Origin: Flavobacteriaceae bacterium HL-DH10 | GTDB lineage: Bacteria > Bacteroidota > Bacteroidia > Flavobacteriales > Flavobacteriaceae | DNA: 64,000 nucleotides | Assembly: GCA_031826515.1 (NCBI GenBank) | Contig: CP134536.1 | Coordinates: forward strand, 3,912,501-3,976,500 | Direction of reading: 5' to 3' | Shown: positions 17,245-27,198 of the stretch, piece after piece | How the letters are laid out: every line of letters begins with the position of its first letter | Numbering within the stretch: the stretch's first letter is position 1 | Translations under genes and position numbers: made by a program | Notes under the pieces: model-generated | What the model was told of the DNA's origin: nothing | The model's database searches: none | The model's input: the letters and a program-made list of their open reading frames with translations, nothing else

Positions 17245-20200
17245 CTATTGTCTATCTACGGAAATTATTTTCTTAACTAAATCTCCACGATTGGTAGTCA
17301 ACCTCACAAATAATACTCGATTTGTATTTCTTGTCATATCAAACTGCACATTACCTTGTGAACCTTTTTTGTAATTAGTAATATCCTTACTCATAACACG
17401 TGCTCCACGAATATCATAGATATCAATTGCTATATTGGTATCAAAACTGTAGTTATATCGTATATTAAGTACATTGGTATAAGGTACTGGATAGGCTGTA
17501 AAGTTTATGCTTTTAGCAGTCATTGAAGATTTACTAGTACTCTGCGCTGAAAATTCTTGTTGAGACGGCAAACCACAGGTATTATTACATTCATTAAAAG
17601 CTGTTAAAGGCTCTATATAAGTCGATAAATCGGCTGCTGAATCAAAATCATTCAGACAGAAATTTATTGAAGCTACCTCATTCATAGTCGCATCTGGTGT
17701 ACCATTAAAAATATTAGGTATATTAACCCCATTAACCACATCAATACACACTAAGTTACTTACAAGATTGTCTCCAAAAGTTCCTCCATTGTATAATAAA
17801 TTCAATCTTGCAGCTAATAAATGATGTAATAATGTTTCACCATTAGGGTAAGGAGCAAAATGCTCTGCTATAGCAACAACCGCAGGAGTACAAGAAGGTG
17901 GTATTTTATTATTTCCACGAGTACTACCGCTATATTCGAACAAGCATGTAATATCATCAGCAGTTAAAGTATATTCTTGATCACAAAGAACAAATCCTAT
18001 TGTATCTGTTTCGCCAGAACACGAACTTTTACCTTTTACCTTGGTAACTGTACCACCTAGTACACCACAGATTTCTGCTGGGTGATTTTTCCAAAATCCT
18101 GGTGTCCATGTACATTCATCAACACACTTCTGGGTAGTAATATCAATTTCACAAGTGGTAATACACAAATTCGCATCTGTTATTTTGAGCGTAATTTTTG
18201 TAGCACCTAATGCAAAACTAGAAACACTTACAGTTTCACTGGCGTTATTGGGTGAAAATGAAGCACCATTATCACTTGTCCATTCATAGCTGTAATTTGT
18301 AGTTCCACCTGTTGGGTTTGCCGTTAAACTAATAGACTCCCCTAAACAAATAGTAGTAACACCACTATTGTTTGTAATTGAGCATTGTAGTAAGGGTGGC
18401 TCAGTAATATTCTCTTCTTGTGTAAACTCACACACTCCTGTATTACCTTCTCCATCTGGATAGGCGACTTTGATAACATATTTACCTGGCCCATAACTTC
18501 CGCCCTCGATCGTAGCCTCATCTGATACAACAAATGGTCCATCATCTGTAGATAATGAGAAGATTGGTGTACCCGTACCTGAAGTACTTACTATGGTTAA
18601 GGTTCCATCGGCATCATCATAGCATGTTACATTCGTGCTTGAGGTTACTAGGGTAACATTATCTGGCTGTGTAATATTCTCTTCTTGTGTAAACTCACAC
18701 ACTCCTGCATTACCTTCTCCATCTGGATAGGCGACTTTGATAACATATTTACCCGGTCCATAACTTCCGCCCTCGATGGTAGCCTCGTCTGATACAACAA
18801 ATGGTCCATCATCTGTAGATAATGAGAAGATTGGTGTACCTGTACCTGAAGTACTTACTATGGTTAAGGTTCCATCGGCATCATCATAGCATGTTACATT
18901 CGTGCTTGAGGTTACTAGGGTAACATTATCTGGCTGTGTAATATTCTCTTCTTGTGTAAACTCACACACTCCTGCATTACCTTCTCCATCTGGATAGGCG
19001 ACTTTGATAACATATTTACCCGGTCCATAACTTCCGCCCTCAATGGTAGCCTCGTCTGATACAACGAATGGTCCATCATCTGTAGATAATGAGAAGATTG
19101 GTGTACCTGTACCTGAAGTACTTACTATGGTTAAGGTTCCATCGGCATCATCATAACATGTTACATTCGTGCTTGAGGTTACTAGGGTAACATTATCTGG
19201 CTGTGTAATGTTCTCTTCTTGTGTAAACTCACACACTCCTGCATTACCTTCTCCATCTGGATAGGCGACTTTGATAACATATTTACCCGGTCCATAACTT
19301 CCGCCCTCAATGGTAGCCTCGTCTGATACAACGAATGGTCCATCATCTGTAGATAATGAGAAGATTGGTGTACCTGTACCTGAAGTACTTACTATGGTTA
19401 AGGTTCCATCGGCATCACCATAACATGTCACATTCGTGCTTGAGGTTACTAGGGAAACATTATCTGGCTGTGTAATATTCTCTTCTTGTGTAAACTCACA
19501 CACTCCTGCATTACCTTCTCCATCTGGATAGGCGACTTTGATAACATATTTACCTGGTCCATAACTTCCGCCCTCGATGGTAGCCTCATCTGATACAACA
19601 AATGGTCCATCATCTGTAGATAATGAGAAGATTGGTGTACCTGTACCTGAAGTACTTACTATGGTTAAGGTTCCATCGGCATCACCATAACATGTCACAT
19701 TCGTGCTTGAGGTTACTAGGGAAACATTATCTGGCTGTGTAATATTCTCTTCTTGTGTAAACTCACACACTCCTGCATTACCTTCTCCATCTGGATAGGC
19801 GACTTTGATAACATATTTACCTGGTCCATAACTTCCGCCCTCGATGGTAGCCTCATCTGATACAACAAATGGTCCATCATCTGTAGATAATGAGAAGATT
19901 GGTGTACCTGTACCTGAAGTACTTACTATGGTTAAGGTTCCACCAGCATCATCATAACATGTCACATTCGTGCTTGAGGTTACTAGGGTAACATTATCTG
20001 GCTGTGTAATATTCTCTTCTTGTGTAAACTCACACACTCCTGCATTACCTTCTCCATCTGGATAGGCGACTTTGATAACATATTTACCTGGTCCATAACT
20101 TCCGCCCTCGATCGTAGCCTCATCTGATACAACAAATGGTCCATCATCTGTAGATAATGAGAAGATTGGTGTACCTGTACCTGAAGTACTTACTATGGTT

Positions 20201-22269
20201 AAGGTTCCATCGGCATCATCATAGCATGTTACATTCGTGCTTGAGGTTACTAGGGTAACATTATCTGGCTGTGTTATATTCTCTTCTTGTGTAAACTCAC
20301 ACACTCCTGCATTACCTTCTCCATCTGGATAGGCGACTTTGATAACATATTTACCCGGTTCATAACTTCCGCCCTCGATGGTAGCCTCGTCTGATACAAC
20401 AAATGGTCCATCATCTGTAGATAATGAGAAGATTGGTGTACCTGTACCTGAAGTACTTACTATGGTTAATGTTCCATCGGCATCATCATAACATGTTACA
20501 TTCGTGCTTGAGGTTACTAGGGTAACATTATCTGGCTGTGTAATGTTCTCTTCTTGTGTAAACTCACACACTCCTGCATTACCTTCTCCATCTGGATAGG
20601 CGACTTTGATAACATATTTACCTGGTCCATAACTTCCGCCCTCGATCGTAGCCTCGTCTGATACAACAAATGGTCCATCATCTGTAGATAATGAGAAGAT
20701 TGGTGTACCTGTACCTGAAGTACTTACTATGGTTAATGTTCCATCGGCATCATCATAACATGTCACATTCGTGCTTGAGGTTACTAGGGTAACATTATCT
20801 GGCTCATTCACATTGGCAGTACAACTGCTAGAACAATCTGTATCATTAGCATCCCTAACTAAAATAGTATAATCGGTATCTGAAGCAGATAACCCATTAA
20901 ATGTATGCGTATCATCACCGCCATCGGAAAACCAATCTGTACCATTATTAATACTAAATTCATAATCGCCACTACCTTCATAACCTGTTACTGTAATTGA
21001 ACCATCTGAAGCTCCATTACAACTTACATGACTAGCATCGGCATCACAAGTAACTTGAGATACAGTAATTGTTTCTTCACAAGTTACTATTATACCAGAT
21101 TCATTTCCTAATTCTACTTGAACAGTATACGATCCTCCTTGTGTTGTTGTAACAGATACATTTGCGGTATCAGTTATCCCACCAACAAAAGATGCTCCTG
21201 CGGTGTTACTAACAAATGTCCATGAATATGTATCGGCTCCTGAAGCTTCTGGAACACCAAAATATTGAGTATCTCCAGCACATAAACTAGTTGGACAATC
21301 TATAGGTTCCCCTTGTGAATTAGTACATAACCCTGTTGGGTTTTCTGGAAAATCACTAGGACAAAGAGGCGCAGCCAATGCAATTTGCAAAGACCGATCT
21401 TGGTTTCCTAAATTCCCTAAATTCCAATCTATAACTCTCATGTGATATGGTGATCCATTAATACCACCAGCCGATAAAATTGGGCTAAGTCCCCAATCTT
21501 GTCTAAGCGCAATATGGCCTCCCCAAGACATTATTACAGTTTCTTGAGATGGCGTAAATTTAACCGTAAATTCTACTTTTGTTTCTCCTCTAGTCAAGTC
21601 TAAAACTTCCACAGCATTTAGTGGAGTGCCACTATCAAAATATTCGTAAGTAACTCCGTAGCCATTATTAAAATCGGCGCCCCATATAGATATAAATCCA
21701 TCTCCAAGGGCTCCATAACCATCATCATCTCCATTAGTTACTAATGCATTAAACTCATTTCTAGCATTTTGAACACCTGTAATACCATCATTTGGAGCTG
21801 CTAAATAAGAAGGAAGCGTTATATCAAGTCTATCATCTGGAGCAGACAAAGCAGATGGGAGTAAAGGATTGACTACTTCTTCATTGGTATGGGGTTCCCC
21901 AAAATTATGTGGTTGAAGTTGCTGATAATGTGTTATAAAATCTATAGCATATTTTGAACCATTAACCAAATCGTATCCTAAAGTTAGAATAACTTCTTGA
22001 TTTATTGGCATACCAGTCATAGTTGCCCTATACGCTACTGAGTGTCCTTCAATATAATGAGCCTGATTTGGATTTAAATTACCATTTTGCCACATCATTG
22101 GATCTTCAGGTGCTGCACTTTCTTCATTCCCTGCTTGAGCCAAACTAATACCTTGTCCATAAATTGTCGTGGACAACAGAAACATCCCTATTGTTAAACA
22201 ACAATAGATTAAATTTTTAAAGACGGTACTTTGAATAGCCCATCCATTTGGTTTTGTAAAATTTTGCAT
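17245..22269 (-). CDS. Large type IX-secreted repeat protein (SprB-like repeats)
   Basis: A 1674-residue surface or secreted protein. Residues 1-39 are a long signal sequence ending near TIYGQG. An N-terminal module runs to about 310, with an Ig/PKD-like domain near 318-405 and one divergent SprB-type repeat near 405-490. Nine 89-residue repeats (492-1292) follow, each with NVTCY-DADG and GVCEFTQEEN. Next come another Ig-like domain, a CTWTPGFWKNHP module near 1405-1560 and, in the last 85 residues, a type A sorting domain of the type IX secretion system (YPVPYTNVLNI, IYDIRGARV, VRLTTNRGDLVKKII). Likely adhesion or matrix function (inference). Paired cysteines in each repeat suggest disulphides. 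It is transcribed alone, with a terminator downstream. Confidence 0.9.
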   Translation of the reverse strand: MQNFTKPNGWAIQSTVFKNLIYCCLTIGMFLLSTTIYGQGISLAQAGNEESAAPEDPMMWQNGNLNPNQAHYIEGHSVAYRATMTGMPINQEVILTLGYDLVNGSKYAIDFITHYQQLQPHNFGEPHTNEEVVNPLLPSALSAPDDRLDITLPSYLAAPNDGITGVQNARNEFNALVTNGDDDGYGALGDGFISIWGADFNNGYGVTYEYFDSGTPLNAVEVLDLTRGETKVEFTVKFTPSQETVIMSWGGHIALRQDWGLSPILSAGGINGSPYHMRVIDWNLGNLGNQDRSLQIALAAPLCPSDFPENPTGLCTNSQGEPIDCPTSLCAGDTQYFGVPEASGADTYSWTFVSNTAGASFVGGITDTANVSVTTTQGGSYTVQVELGNESGIIVTCEETITVSQVTCDADASHVSCNGASDGSITVTGYEGSGDYEFSINNGTDWFSDGGDDTHTFNGLSASDTDYTILVRDANDTDCSSSCTANVNEPDNVTLVTSSTNVTCYDDADGTLTIVSTSGTGTPIFSLSTDDGPFVVSDEATIEGGSYGPGKYVIKVAYPDGEGNAGVCEFTQEENITQPDNVTLVTSSTNVTCYDDADGTLTIVSTSGTGTPIFSLSTDDGPFVVSDEATIEGGSYEPGKYVIKVAYPDGEGNAGVCEFTQEENITQPDNVTLVTSSTNVTCYDDADGTLTIVSTSGTGTPIFSLSTDDGPFVVSDEATIEGGSYGPGKYVIKVAYPDGEGNAGVCEFTQEENITQPDNVTLVTSSTNVTCYDDAGGTLTIVSTSGTGTPIFSLSTDDGPFVVSDEATIEGGSYGPGKYVIKVAYPDGEGNAGVCEFTQEENITQPDNVSLVTSSTNVTCYGDADGTLTIVSTSGTGTPIFSLSTDDGPFVVSDEATIEGGSYGPGKYVIKVAYPDGEGNAGVCEFTQEENITQPDNVSLVTSSTNVTCYGDADGTLTIVSTSGTGTPIFSLSTDDGPFVVSDEATIEGGSYGPGKYVIKVAYPDGEGNAGVCEFTQEENITQPDNVTLVTSSTNVTCYDDADGTLTIVSTSGTGTPIFSLSTDDGPFVVSDEATIEGGSYGPGKYVIKVAYPDGEGNAGVCEFTQEENITQPDNVTLVTSSTNVTCYDDADGTLTIVSTSGTGTPIFSLSTDDGPFVVSDEATIEGGSYGPGKYVIKVAYPDGEGNAGVCEFTQEENITQPDNVTLVTSSTNVTCYDDADGTLTIVSTSGTGTPIFSLSTDDGPFVVSDEATIEGGSYGPGKYVIKVAYPDGEGNTGVCEFTQEENITEPPLLQCSITNNSGVTTICLGESISLTANPTGGTTNYSYEWTSDNGASFSPNNASETVSVSSFALGATKITLKITDANLCITTCEIDITTQKCVDECTWTPGFWKNHPAEICGVLGGTVTKVKGKSSCSGETDTIGFVLCDQEYTLTADDITCLFEYSGSTRGNNKIPPSCTPAVVAIAEHFAPYPNGETLLHHLLAARLNLLYNGGTFGDNLVSNLVCIDVVNGVNIPNIFNGTPDATMNEVASINFCLNDFDSAADLSTYIEPLTAFNECNNTCGLPSQQEFSAQSTSKSSMTAKSINFTAYPVPYTNVLNIRYNYSFDTNIAIDIYDIRGARVMSKDITNYKKGSQGNVQFDMTRNTNRVLFVRLTTNRGDLVKKIISVDRQ
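18394..20796 (-). repeat. Nine tandem 267-bp repeats inside the type IX-secreted protein
   Basis: Copies start at 20796, 20529, 20262, 19995, 19728, 19461, 19194, 18927 and 18660 (minus strand), each exactly 267 bases (89 codons). They differ at only a few positions, for example CYDDADG versus CYGDADG, NVT versus NVS, GPGKY versus GEPGKY-type changes and one AGG. This near-identity at DNA level indicates recent duplication or ongoing homogenisation, and copy number is likely to vary between strains. Confidence 0.97.
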
Positions 22270-22542
22270 AATAGTAGAAATTAATTAATAGTCTTGTTTA
22301 CCTAACAGGAAGTAAATATTATAGGTAGATAATAGGGGATTATTAAGTATAAAAAAGCATACTTAAAAAAACTATTTTGCTATTAATCAATAAAATTAAC
22401 CTTTAAAGGTTATTCTAATATTCTTAAGGGAAGAATATAACAATATAAATATTTAAATGAATTTATCAATATTAATTCGTTTAAAACCAATATTTTACGA
22501 TAAATCGCTTAGATTTTTTATATTAATTATATATTTTTGATA

Positions 22543-23079
22543 ATGCATTCTCCTACCTTAGAAAATAACCGCACTAAACTTTCGCTTTTAGATTTAAGCA
22601 ATTATAAACACTTATTAGAAATTGCCAAACAACCTAATTTAGTACAATACTCGCCTAGTAAAATTGATACACCAGACGATTTAAAAAACTATGTTCAAAA
22701 TGCAGTAGATTCTTATTATCAAAAAACCGCAATACCTTTTATTGTGTTTGATAAATTAACAAATGCCTATGCTGGTTGTACGCGTTTTGGCTTAATTAAT
22801 TGGAATAATAAAGTATTGCATATTGGTTGGACTTGGATTGGGATACAGTTTCAAGGTAGCGGACTTAACAAAAACATGAAGTTTTTAATGCTACAATATG
22901 CATTTGAATCCTTAAATTTTAATAAAGTTGAATTTAGAGTTGACGAACGTAATTTAAAATCAAGAAAAGCTATTGAAAAACTTGGGGCCACTCTTGAAGG
23001 TATTTTACGAAAAGATACCGTCATGCTTCATGGTTTTACACGCAGTACTTGTTGTTATGGTATTTTGAAAGAAGAATGA
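22543..23079 (+). CDS. GNAT N-acetyltransferase (RimJ/RimL type)
   Basis: A 178-residue GNAT protein with LHIGWTWIGIQFQGSGLNKNM (acetyl-CoA-binding region, near 88-108) and the C-terminal VDERNLKSRKAIEKLGATLEG pattern of RimJ/RimL-like enzymes. Substrate unknown. I place the start at the ATG at 22543; an in-frame TTG at 22537 is less likely because TATTTTTG (22532-22539), a possible -7 element, overlaps it. It converges with the PLP decarboxylase gene. Confidence 0.88.
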   Translation: MHSPTLENNRTKLSLLDLSNYKHLLEIAKQPNLVQYSPSKIDTPDDLKNYVQNAVDSYYQKTAIPFIVFDKLTNAYAGCTRFGLINWNNKVLHIGWTWIGIQFQGSGLNKNMKFLMLQYAFESLNFNKVEFRVDERNLKSRKAIEKLGATLEGILRKDTVMLHGFTRSTCCYGILKEE

Positions 23080-23110
23080 GACAGCATTAAAAATGATATT
23101 TTGCAATAAC

Positions 23111-24601
23111 TTAAACTTTCATTTTTGTTTCAGATAGTTTTAAATGCACTTTCTTTCCTTCTCTTACAACTATATCTATAATGTCTTTTATATCTTTTTC
23201 AGAAGTTCTGAAATTTACAATACAAGCTCTCAAACAATAGTGTTTGTTAACAATAGCATTGGATAAAAACACGTCGCCTCCAGCTTGTAATTCATTTAAT
23301 AAAGCTTCATTTAATGGATTGAGATACCCACTGTCTTTATTTATTTCCATAGGAATATACCTAAACGTAGCAATGCTTAAATTTTGAGAGACTGCTTCTA
23401 ACTCAGGATGTTTATCAGCAAGGTCGAATAACATTTCAGAAAGGGCAATGTCCTCACTAATTAGTTTTTCATAACCGCTTCTGCCAACTTGTTGCAATGC
23501 CAACCAAACCTTTAAAGCTCTAAAACCACGTGAGTTTTGAAGTCCGTACTCATAAAAGTTTTGAGCAACATCATCTTCATTCTTACTAAAGTTATAATAT
23601 TCTGGATGCGAACTATAGGTATCTATTAAATGTTGTGGATTTTTAACCAAAGTACAACCCGCTTCTAACGGACTGTACAACCATTTATGAGGATCTAAAG
23701 CAATAGAGTCTGCCTCTTTAATACCTTCAAACATGTTTTTAAGTTCAGGAATAATGGCAGCAGGCGCACCATACGCACCATCAATATGAAACCATAAATC
23801 GTATGTTTTACAAATAGTGGATATGTTGCTTAAATTATCAACAACACCTGTACTTACATCACCAGCAGTACCTACCACCATTAATGGCATACAATTGTTT
23901 TCTAAATCTTTTTTTATGGTAGATTCTAATACATTAATATCCATTTTATTGGAAGCATCTGTTTGAATCCATCGTACTGCGTTTGTGCCTAAACCAAATA
24001 AAATGGCTGCTTTTTCAATCCAAGTATGTGTTGATTTAGAACAGTAAACTGTTAATTTATTTTGAGCGTTTTGAATACCATCTTCCTTAACACTTTTTGG
24101 TGCTTTCGCTGTTCTTGCGGCTAAAAATGCCGTAAAGTTTGCCATATTACCGCCACTTACTAATATGCCACCATAGTTTGATGACACACCAATAAATTCA
24201 CATAACCACTTAACCGTTTGTTTTTCAATTTCGGTCGCCATCGGACTTAAAATATGTGCGCCAACATTTGGGTTAACCGAAGCTGCTAACAAATCGGCTA
24301 AGGCGCCTATAGGGGCAGCTGAAGATGTTATATAACCAAAAAACTTAGGATGCCCGTTTAATAAAGAATGATTAAAAAGTAAATCGGTTGTTTTAGAAAT
24401 TAACTCGGTTGCATCTGTTCCTTTTTCGGGTAAAGAAAGGTTTCCTAAAATGGTTTGTAATTGACTCGGACTCTCATTTGGAGTTACTGGCTTTTTATCT
24501 ATAGAACCAATAAAATTAGAAATATCATCAATTAATTGATACCCGATTTTTCGAAATTCTTCCGAATCCATCTCAATGGATGATGTTCTGGTTTTTGACA
24601 T
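23111..24601 (-). CDS. Group II PLP-dependent amino-acid decarboxylase
   Basis: A 496-residue enzyme of the aromatic-L-amino-acid/glutamate decarboxylase family, with SGGNMANFTA (near 149), WFHIDGAYGAPAA (near 270) and the PLP lysine in ALDPHKWLYSPLEAGC (near 301). Length fits the family, which decarboxylates aromatic amino acids or related substrates to amines. The exact substrate cannot be read from the sequence. Stand-alone gene. Confidence 0.9.
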   Translation of the reverse strand: MSKTRTSSIEMDSEEFRKIGYQLIDDISNFIGSIDKKPVTPNESPSQLQTILGNLSLPEKGTDATELISKTTDLLFNHSLLNGHPKFFGYITSSAAPIGALADLLAASVNPNVGAHILSPMATEIEKQTVKWLCEFIGVSSNYGGILVSGGNMANFTAFLAARTAKAPKSVKEDGIQNAQNKLTVYCSKSTHTWIEKAAILFGLGTNAVRWIQTDASNKMDINVLESTIKKDLENNCMPLMVVGTAGDVSTGVVDNLSNISTICKTYDLWFHIDGAYGAPAAIIPELKNMFEGIKEADSIALDPHKWLYSPLEAGCTLVKNPQHLIDTYSSHPEYYNFSKNEDDVAQNFYEYGLQNSRGFRALKVWLALQQVGRSGYEKLISEDIALSEMLFDLADKHPELEAVSQNLSIATFRYIPMEINKDSGYLNPLNEALLNELQAGGDVFLSNAIVNKHYCLRACIVNFRTSEKDIKDIIDIVVREGKKVHLKLSETKMKV

Positions 24602-24711
24602 GGTAATTACAGTGTGTTTAAGTATCTACTAATTTAGGAAATATAAACGGAATAGGAAATTTGGGAGGATTTTCGTAAACAAGCTTGTACTAGCAATTAA
24701 TTATACACCAT

Positions 24712-24721
24712 GTTGTGCAAC
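24712..24721. repeat. Palindrome-like flank of the abiH cassette (downstream side)
   Basis: GTTGTGCAAC just past the abiH stop. Read on the gene's strand it is AACGTTGCACAACATGG. A similar core, AACGTTGTGCAA, lies upstream of the gene. Confidence 0.4.
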
Positions 24722-24726
24722 GTTAT

Positions 24727-25935
24727 TTAAATATTATAAGAAACTCCTGCTGACATGCTAATATCTTTTTTTAATTCATGTCTTAATTCTGTTGAGTCAA
24801 TATTTAAGAACATAAGATTTTTACTTCTCATAAGTGCTTGAATATCATCTTTACCTCTTATATTCAAGAGATTTATCAATAGTTTTGACTTAGAGGACTT
24901 ATTATGATGTATAATAAGAATTGTTTTAATTTTTGATTTTAAGCCATTCACAAAATCAAATACTTCGTTGATATAATCTTCATCAGAAGTATCTAAAGAA
25001 TGACCAAAAAAGAAAAACTGAAAATTTGAATTCTTTTTTTTCTCGAAATCAGATATAAATTCAAAATCAGTATTGTTGTTTAATTTTTGATAGTATTTAG
25101 TAAATGGTAAAAAATATCTCTTATCTAGCTCGTCATTTGGAATTTCATTAATGCCTAAAACAATTTCATTTGAATCAGAGTCAATTTTTCCATGTAAAAA
25201 ACTTGTTTTGTTGACTCTTTTATAGATTTTCTCAAAAGTTGGTGTATAATTAAATGTATAATGTTTTGTTATTGATAAAAACAAGTTTCTATCAACTCTA
25301 GTTTTTTGATTGTCATAAAATGGATATACAAAAACTTCAAAATATAAATTGAATATTTTTTTAAAGTCTTTTAATTCCTCTATTAATTTTTGAGTTATTT
25401 TATTTAAGTCTACATCAATAAAAAAATCATATTTTTTAATAAGATAATTCACATTTAAAGTAATGTCATAATTTTCCTTCAAAGTAATGATATTAAATCT
25501 ATTTAGTACCTGTAATATCTCAACATCATTATTAAAGAGCAATGGTTTATAATTAATTTTCTCTTCAGAAAGTGAACCTTTTGAAAATATATTGTCTTTG
25601 ATGTATTTTACAGATGTGAATAGATTATTTAAGACATATTCAATTTTATTTTCAAAGTCAATCCAAGTTTCTATTTCCAATTCGTTTTGGAAAAACTGGA
25701 ACCATAAATTACTTTGAATTTCAACTTTTAAAATTTCGATTTTTTCACAATCAATACTAAACACGTTGTATTTTTTAGTTATTTGTTCATAATTAGAACA
25801 ATTACTATAAACAGAGTCAAAATTAATTTCCCCATAATTATCAAGTGAGTTTAATATATTAATAAAATCACTATATGATGTTGGTAAACCTAAGCTTAAA
25901 TCAAATCCGTTTCCTGTAATTAATATCTTTGGCAT
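24727..25935 (-). CDS. AbiH family abortive-infection protein (phage defence)
   Basis: A 402-residue protein with the AbiH N-terminal signature GNGFDLSLGLPTSYSDF (residues 8-24) and the C-terminal FFFGHSLDTSDEDYINEVF motif near 309-327. AbiH proteins abort phage infection; the mechanism is not established. The gene is even more AT-rich than its neighbours and is bracketed by short related sequences containing GTTGCACAAC or its reverse (24712-24721 and 25953-25961). It appears as a single-gene insertion between housekeeping genes, which suggests lateral acquisition. Confidence 0.88.
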   Translation of the reverse strand: MPKILITGNGFDLSLGLPTSYSDFINILNSLDNYGEINFDSVYSNCSNYEQITKKYNVFSIDCEKIEILKVEIQSNLWFQFFQNELEIETWIDFENKIEYVLNNLFTSVKYIKDNIFSKGSLSEEKINYKPLLFNNDVEILQVLNRFNIITLKENYDITLNVNYLIKKYDFFIDVDLNKITQKLIEELKDFKKIFNLYFEVFVYPFYDNQKTRVDRNLFLSITKHYTFNYTPTFEKIYKRVNKTSFLHGKIDSDSNEIVLGINEIPNDELDKRYFLPFTKYYQKLNNNTDFEFISDFEKKKNSNFQFFFFGHSLDTSDEDYINEVFDFVNGLKSKIKTILIIHHNKSSKSKLLINLLNIRGKDDIQALMRSKNLMFLNIDSTELRHELKKDISMSAGVSYNI

Positions 25936-25952
25936 AGGTTTTTGTCAAATAT

Positions 25953-25964
25953 TGCACAACGTTT
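25953..25964. repeat. Matching flank of the abiH cassette (upstream side)
   Basis: Plus strand TTGCACAACGTTT; on the gene's strand AAACGTTGTGCAA. It shares the AACGTTG-GCA core with the other end. Consistent with a cassette boundary but too short to prove it. Confidence 0.4.
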
Positions 25965-26130
25965 AAGATATGAATCCGTTTCAATGATTTATATCCTCCG
26001 ATAAGCGAAGTTATAATTTTTCTTACTTAATTGAAAGTGAAGTTATAAACAGTTGTAAACAAAAACACCTTCCAAAATATTGAAAAGTGTTTGTTTGATA
26101 TTTATTAGGTTAAATAAAAACTAAGTAATA

Positions 26131-26234
26131 CGCTTTATGTGATTTCTCCTTGTGTCGAAATGACTTAGAAATACAATTAAGACTCGTTTGTCATGTCGAC
26201 ATGAGGTACGATTAAGACATCGCATAACACGCTA
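26131..26234. repeat. Interspersed hairpin repeat, copy 1
   Basis: About 104 bases with two inverted half-sites: ATGTGATTTCTCC-TGTCGAAATGAC and the reverse of ATGCGATGTCTTA-TGTCGACATGAC. It ends CATCGCATAACACGCT. The halves can fold into a long imperfect hairpin. This resembles the small non-coding repeats (GTCATTTCGA / GGAGAAATC type) seen between genes in many Bacteroidota genomes. Confidence 0.75.
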
Positions 26235-26251
26235 AGAGCAAACCATGTGAT

Positions 26252-26354
26252 GTTCTTTATGTGATTTCTCCTAGCGAAAATGACTTGTAAATGCAAAAAT
26301 AATAGCTTGTCATGTCGAAAAGAGGCACGATTGAGACATCGCATAACACGCTAC
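26252..26354. repeat. Interspersed hairpin repeat, copy 2
   Basis: Direct repeat of copy 1 after a 17-base spacer: TTTATGTGATTTCTCCT at the left, TTGTCATGTCGA in the middle and GAGACATCGCATAACACGCT at the right, with scattered substitutions. The last bases lie just before the marC stop codon, so it may act as transcript end or stabiliser. Confidence 0.75.
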
Positions 26355-26368
26355 TTCTATAATAGCAT

Positions 26369-26986
26369 TTAAACCAAATCAAAAGAAATTTTCAATCCTT
26401 GAATTATCATGTTGGTACCTATAATAGCAATAATAAGTCCCATTATTTTACCAATAACAGATATGACATTTCTACCAAGTCTTTTAACCAAATAATCGCT
26501 TAAATTAAACGCTACATAATTTAAGAAACACATAATAGCATAGATGAAAATAACAATAGCTATTTTAACGTAACCACCATTAGACACAAAATTCATAGCG
26601 GTTACAATAGTACCAGGACCAGCAATAATAGGAATAGCTAAAGGAGAAATAGCTAAGTCTTCATCTACATTGGTTTTGTTTAAATGTTTAACATTCGATT
26701 TTTTAGATTGCAGCATTTCAAAACCTACAAAGAATATTAAAATGCCTCCTGTTATTTTAAACGCAGGAATGGTTATACCAAATAATTGAAAAAGAAACTT
26801 ACCTAATATTACAAAAATAAGGACAATTATAAAAGCTACAATAACCGCTTTCTTACTAATTTGTCGCTTTGTTTTCTCATCTTCATCATCAACTAACGAC
26901 ATAAATATCGTCATATTAGAAATTGGATTTGTAATAGCAAAAAAACCTGTAAATACTGTTATTGAAAATGCTAAAAGATGATCCAT
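26369..26986 (-). CDS. MarC family integral membrane protein
   Basis: A 205-residue protein with about six transmembrane segments and MarC/UPF0056 motifs: FFAITNPISNM near 17-27, ILIFFVGFEML, and PLAIPIIAGPGTIVTAM near 116-132. The molecular function of the family is unknown, despite its name from the mar locus. Single-gene transcript by context. Confidence 0.9.
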   Translation of the reverse strand: MDHLLAFSITVFTGFFAITNPISNMTIFMSLVDDEDEKTKRQISKKAVIVAFIIVLIFVILGKFLFQLFGITIPAFKITGGILIFFVGFEMLQSKKSNVKHLNKTNVDEDLAISPLAIPIIAGPGTIVTAMNFVSNGGYVKIAIVIFIYAIMCFLNYVAFNLSDYLVKRLGRNVISVIGKIMGLIIAIIGTNMIIQGLKISFDLV

Positions 26987-27198
26987 TTAATTTCTTCTGT
27001 TTATTTTAATTCTCACCGTTATAAAATATTATTAACTGGTGGTAAATGAGATGCGAAATTAAAATTTCCAATGCAGAACGGCAATTTTTTATGACAATAG
27101 TTATTAACCAATTAACATCTTTTTAATTAAAATTGACCATGTGTTTTTAACTATACAGTAATGAATTATAACTGATCTATAAAAAACTGGTCAAAAAC

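Larger units (their letters stand above)
25936..26368. other. 433-base intergenic region between abiH and marC
   Basis: Contains the abiH flank and the two hairpin repeats. A short direct repeat (GAAGTTATAA, near 26007 and 26039) is also present. No gene seen. Confidence 0.6.

Noticed and set aside
18394-20796. Regular repeats that might be read as a CRISPR array
   Set aside because: Repeats are 267 bases long, contiguous, without spacers, and lie in one long coding frame.
24650-25970. A full integron cassette with attC site around abiH
   Set aside because: The ends are suggestive, but no integrase and no complete attC consensus could be seen, so it is only reported as a candidate.
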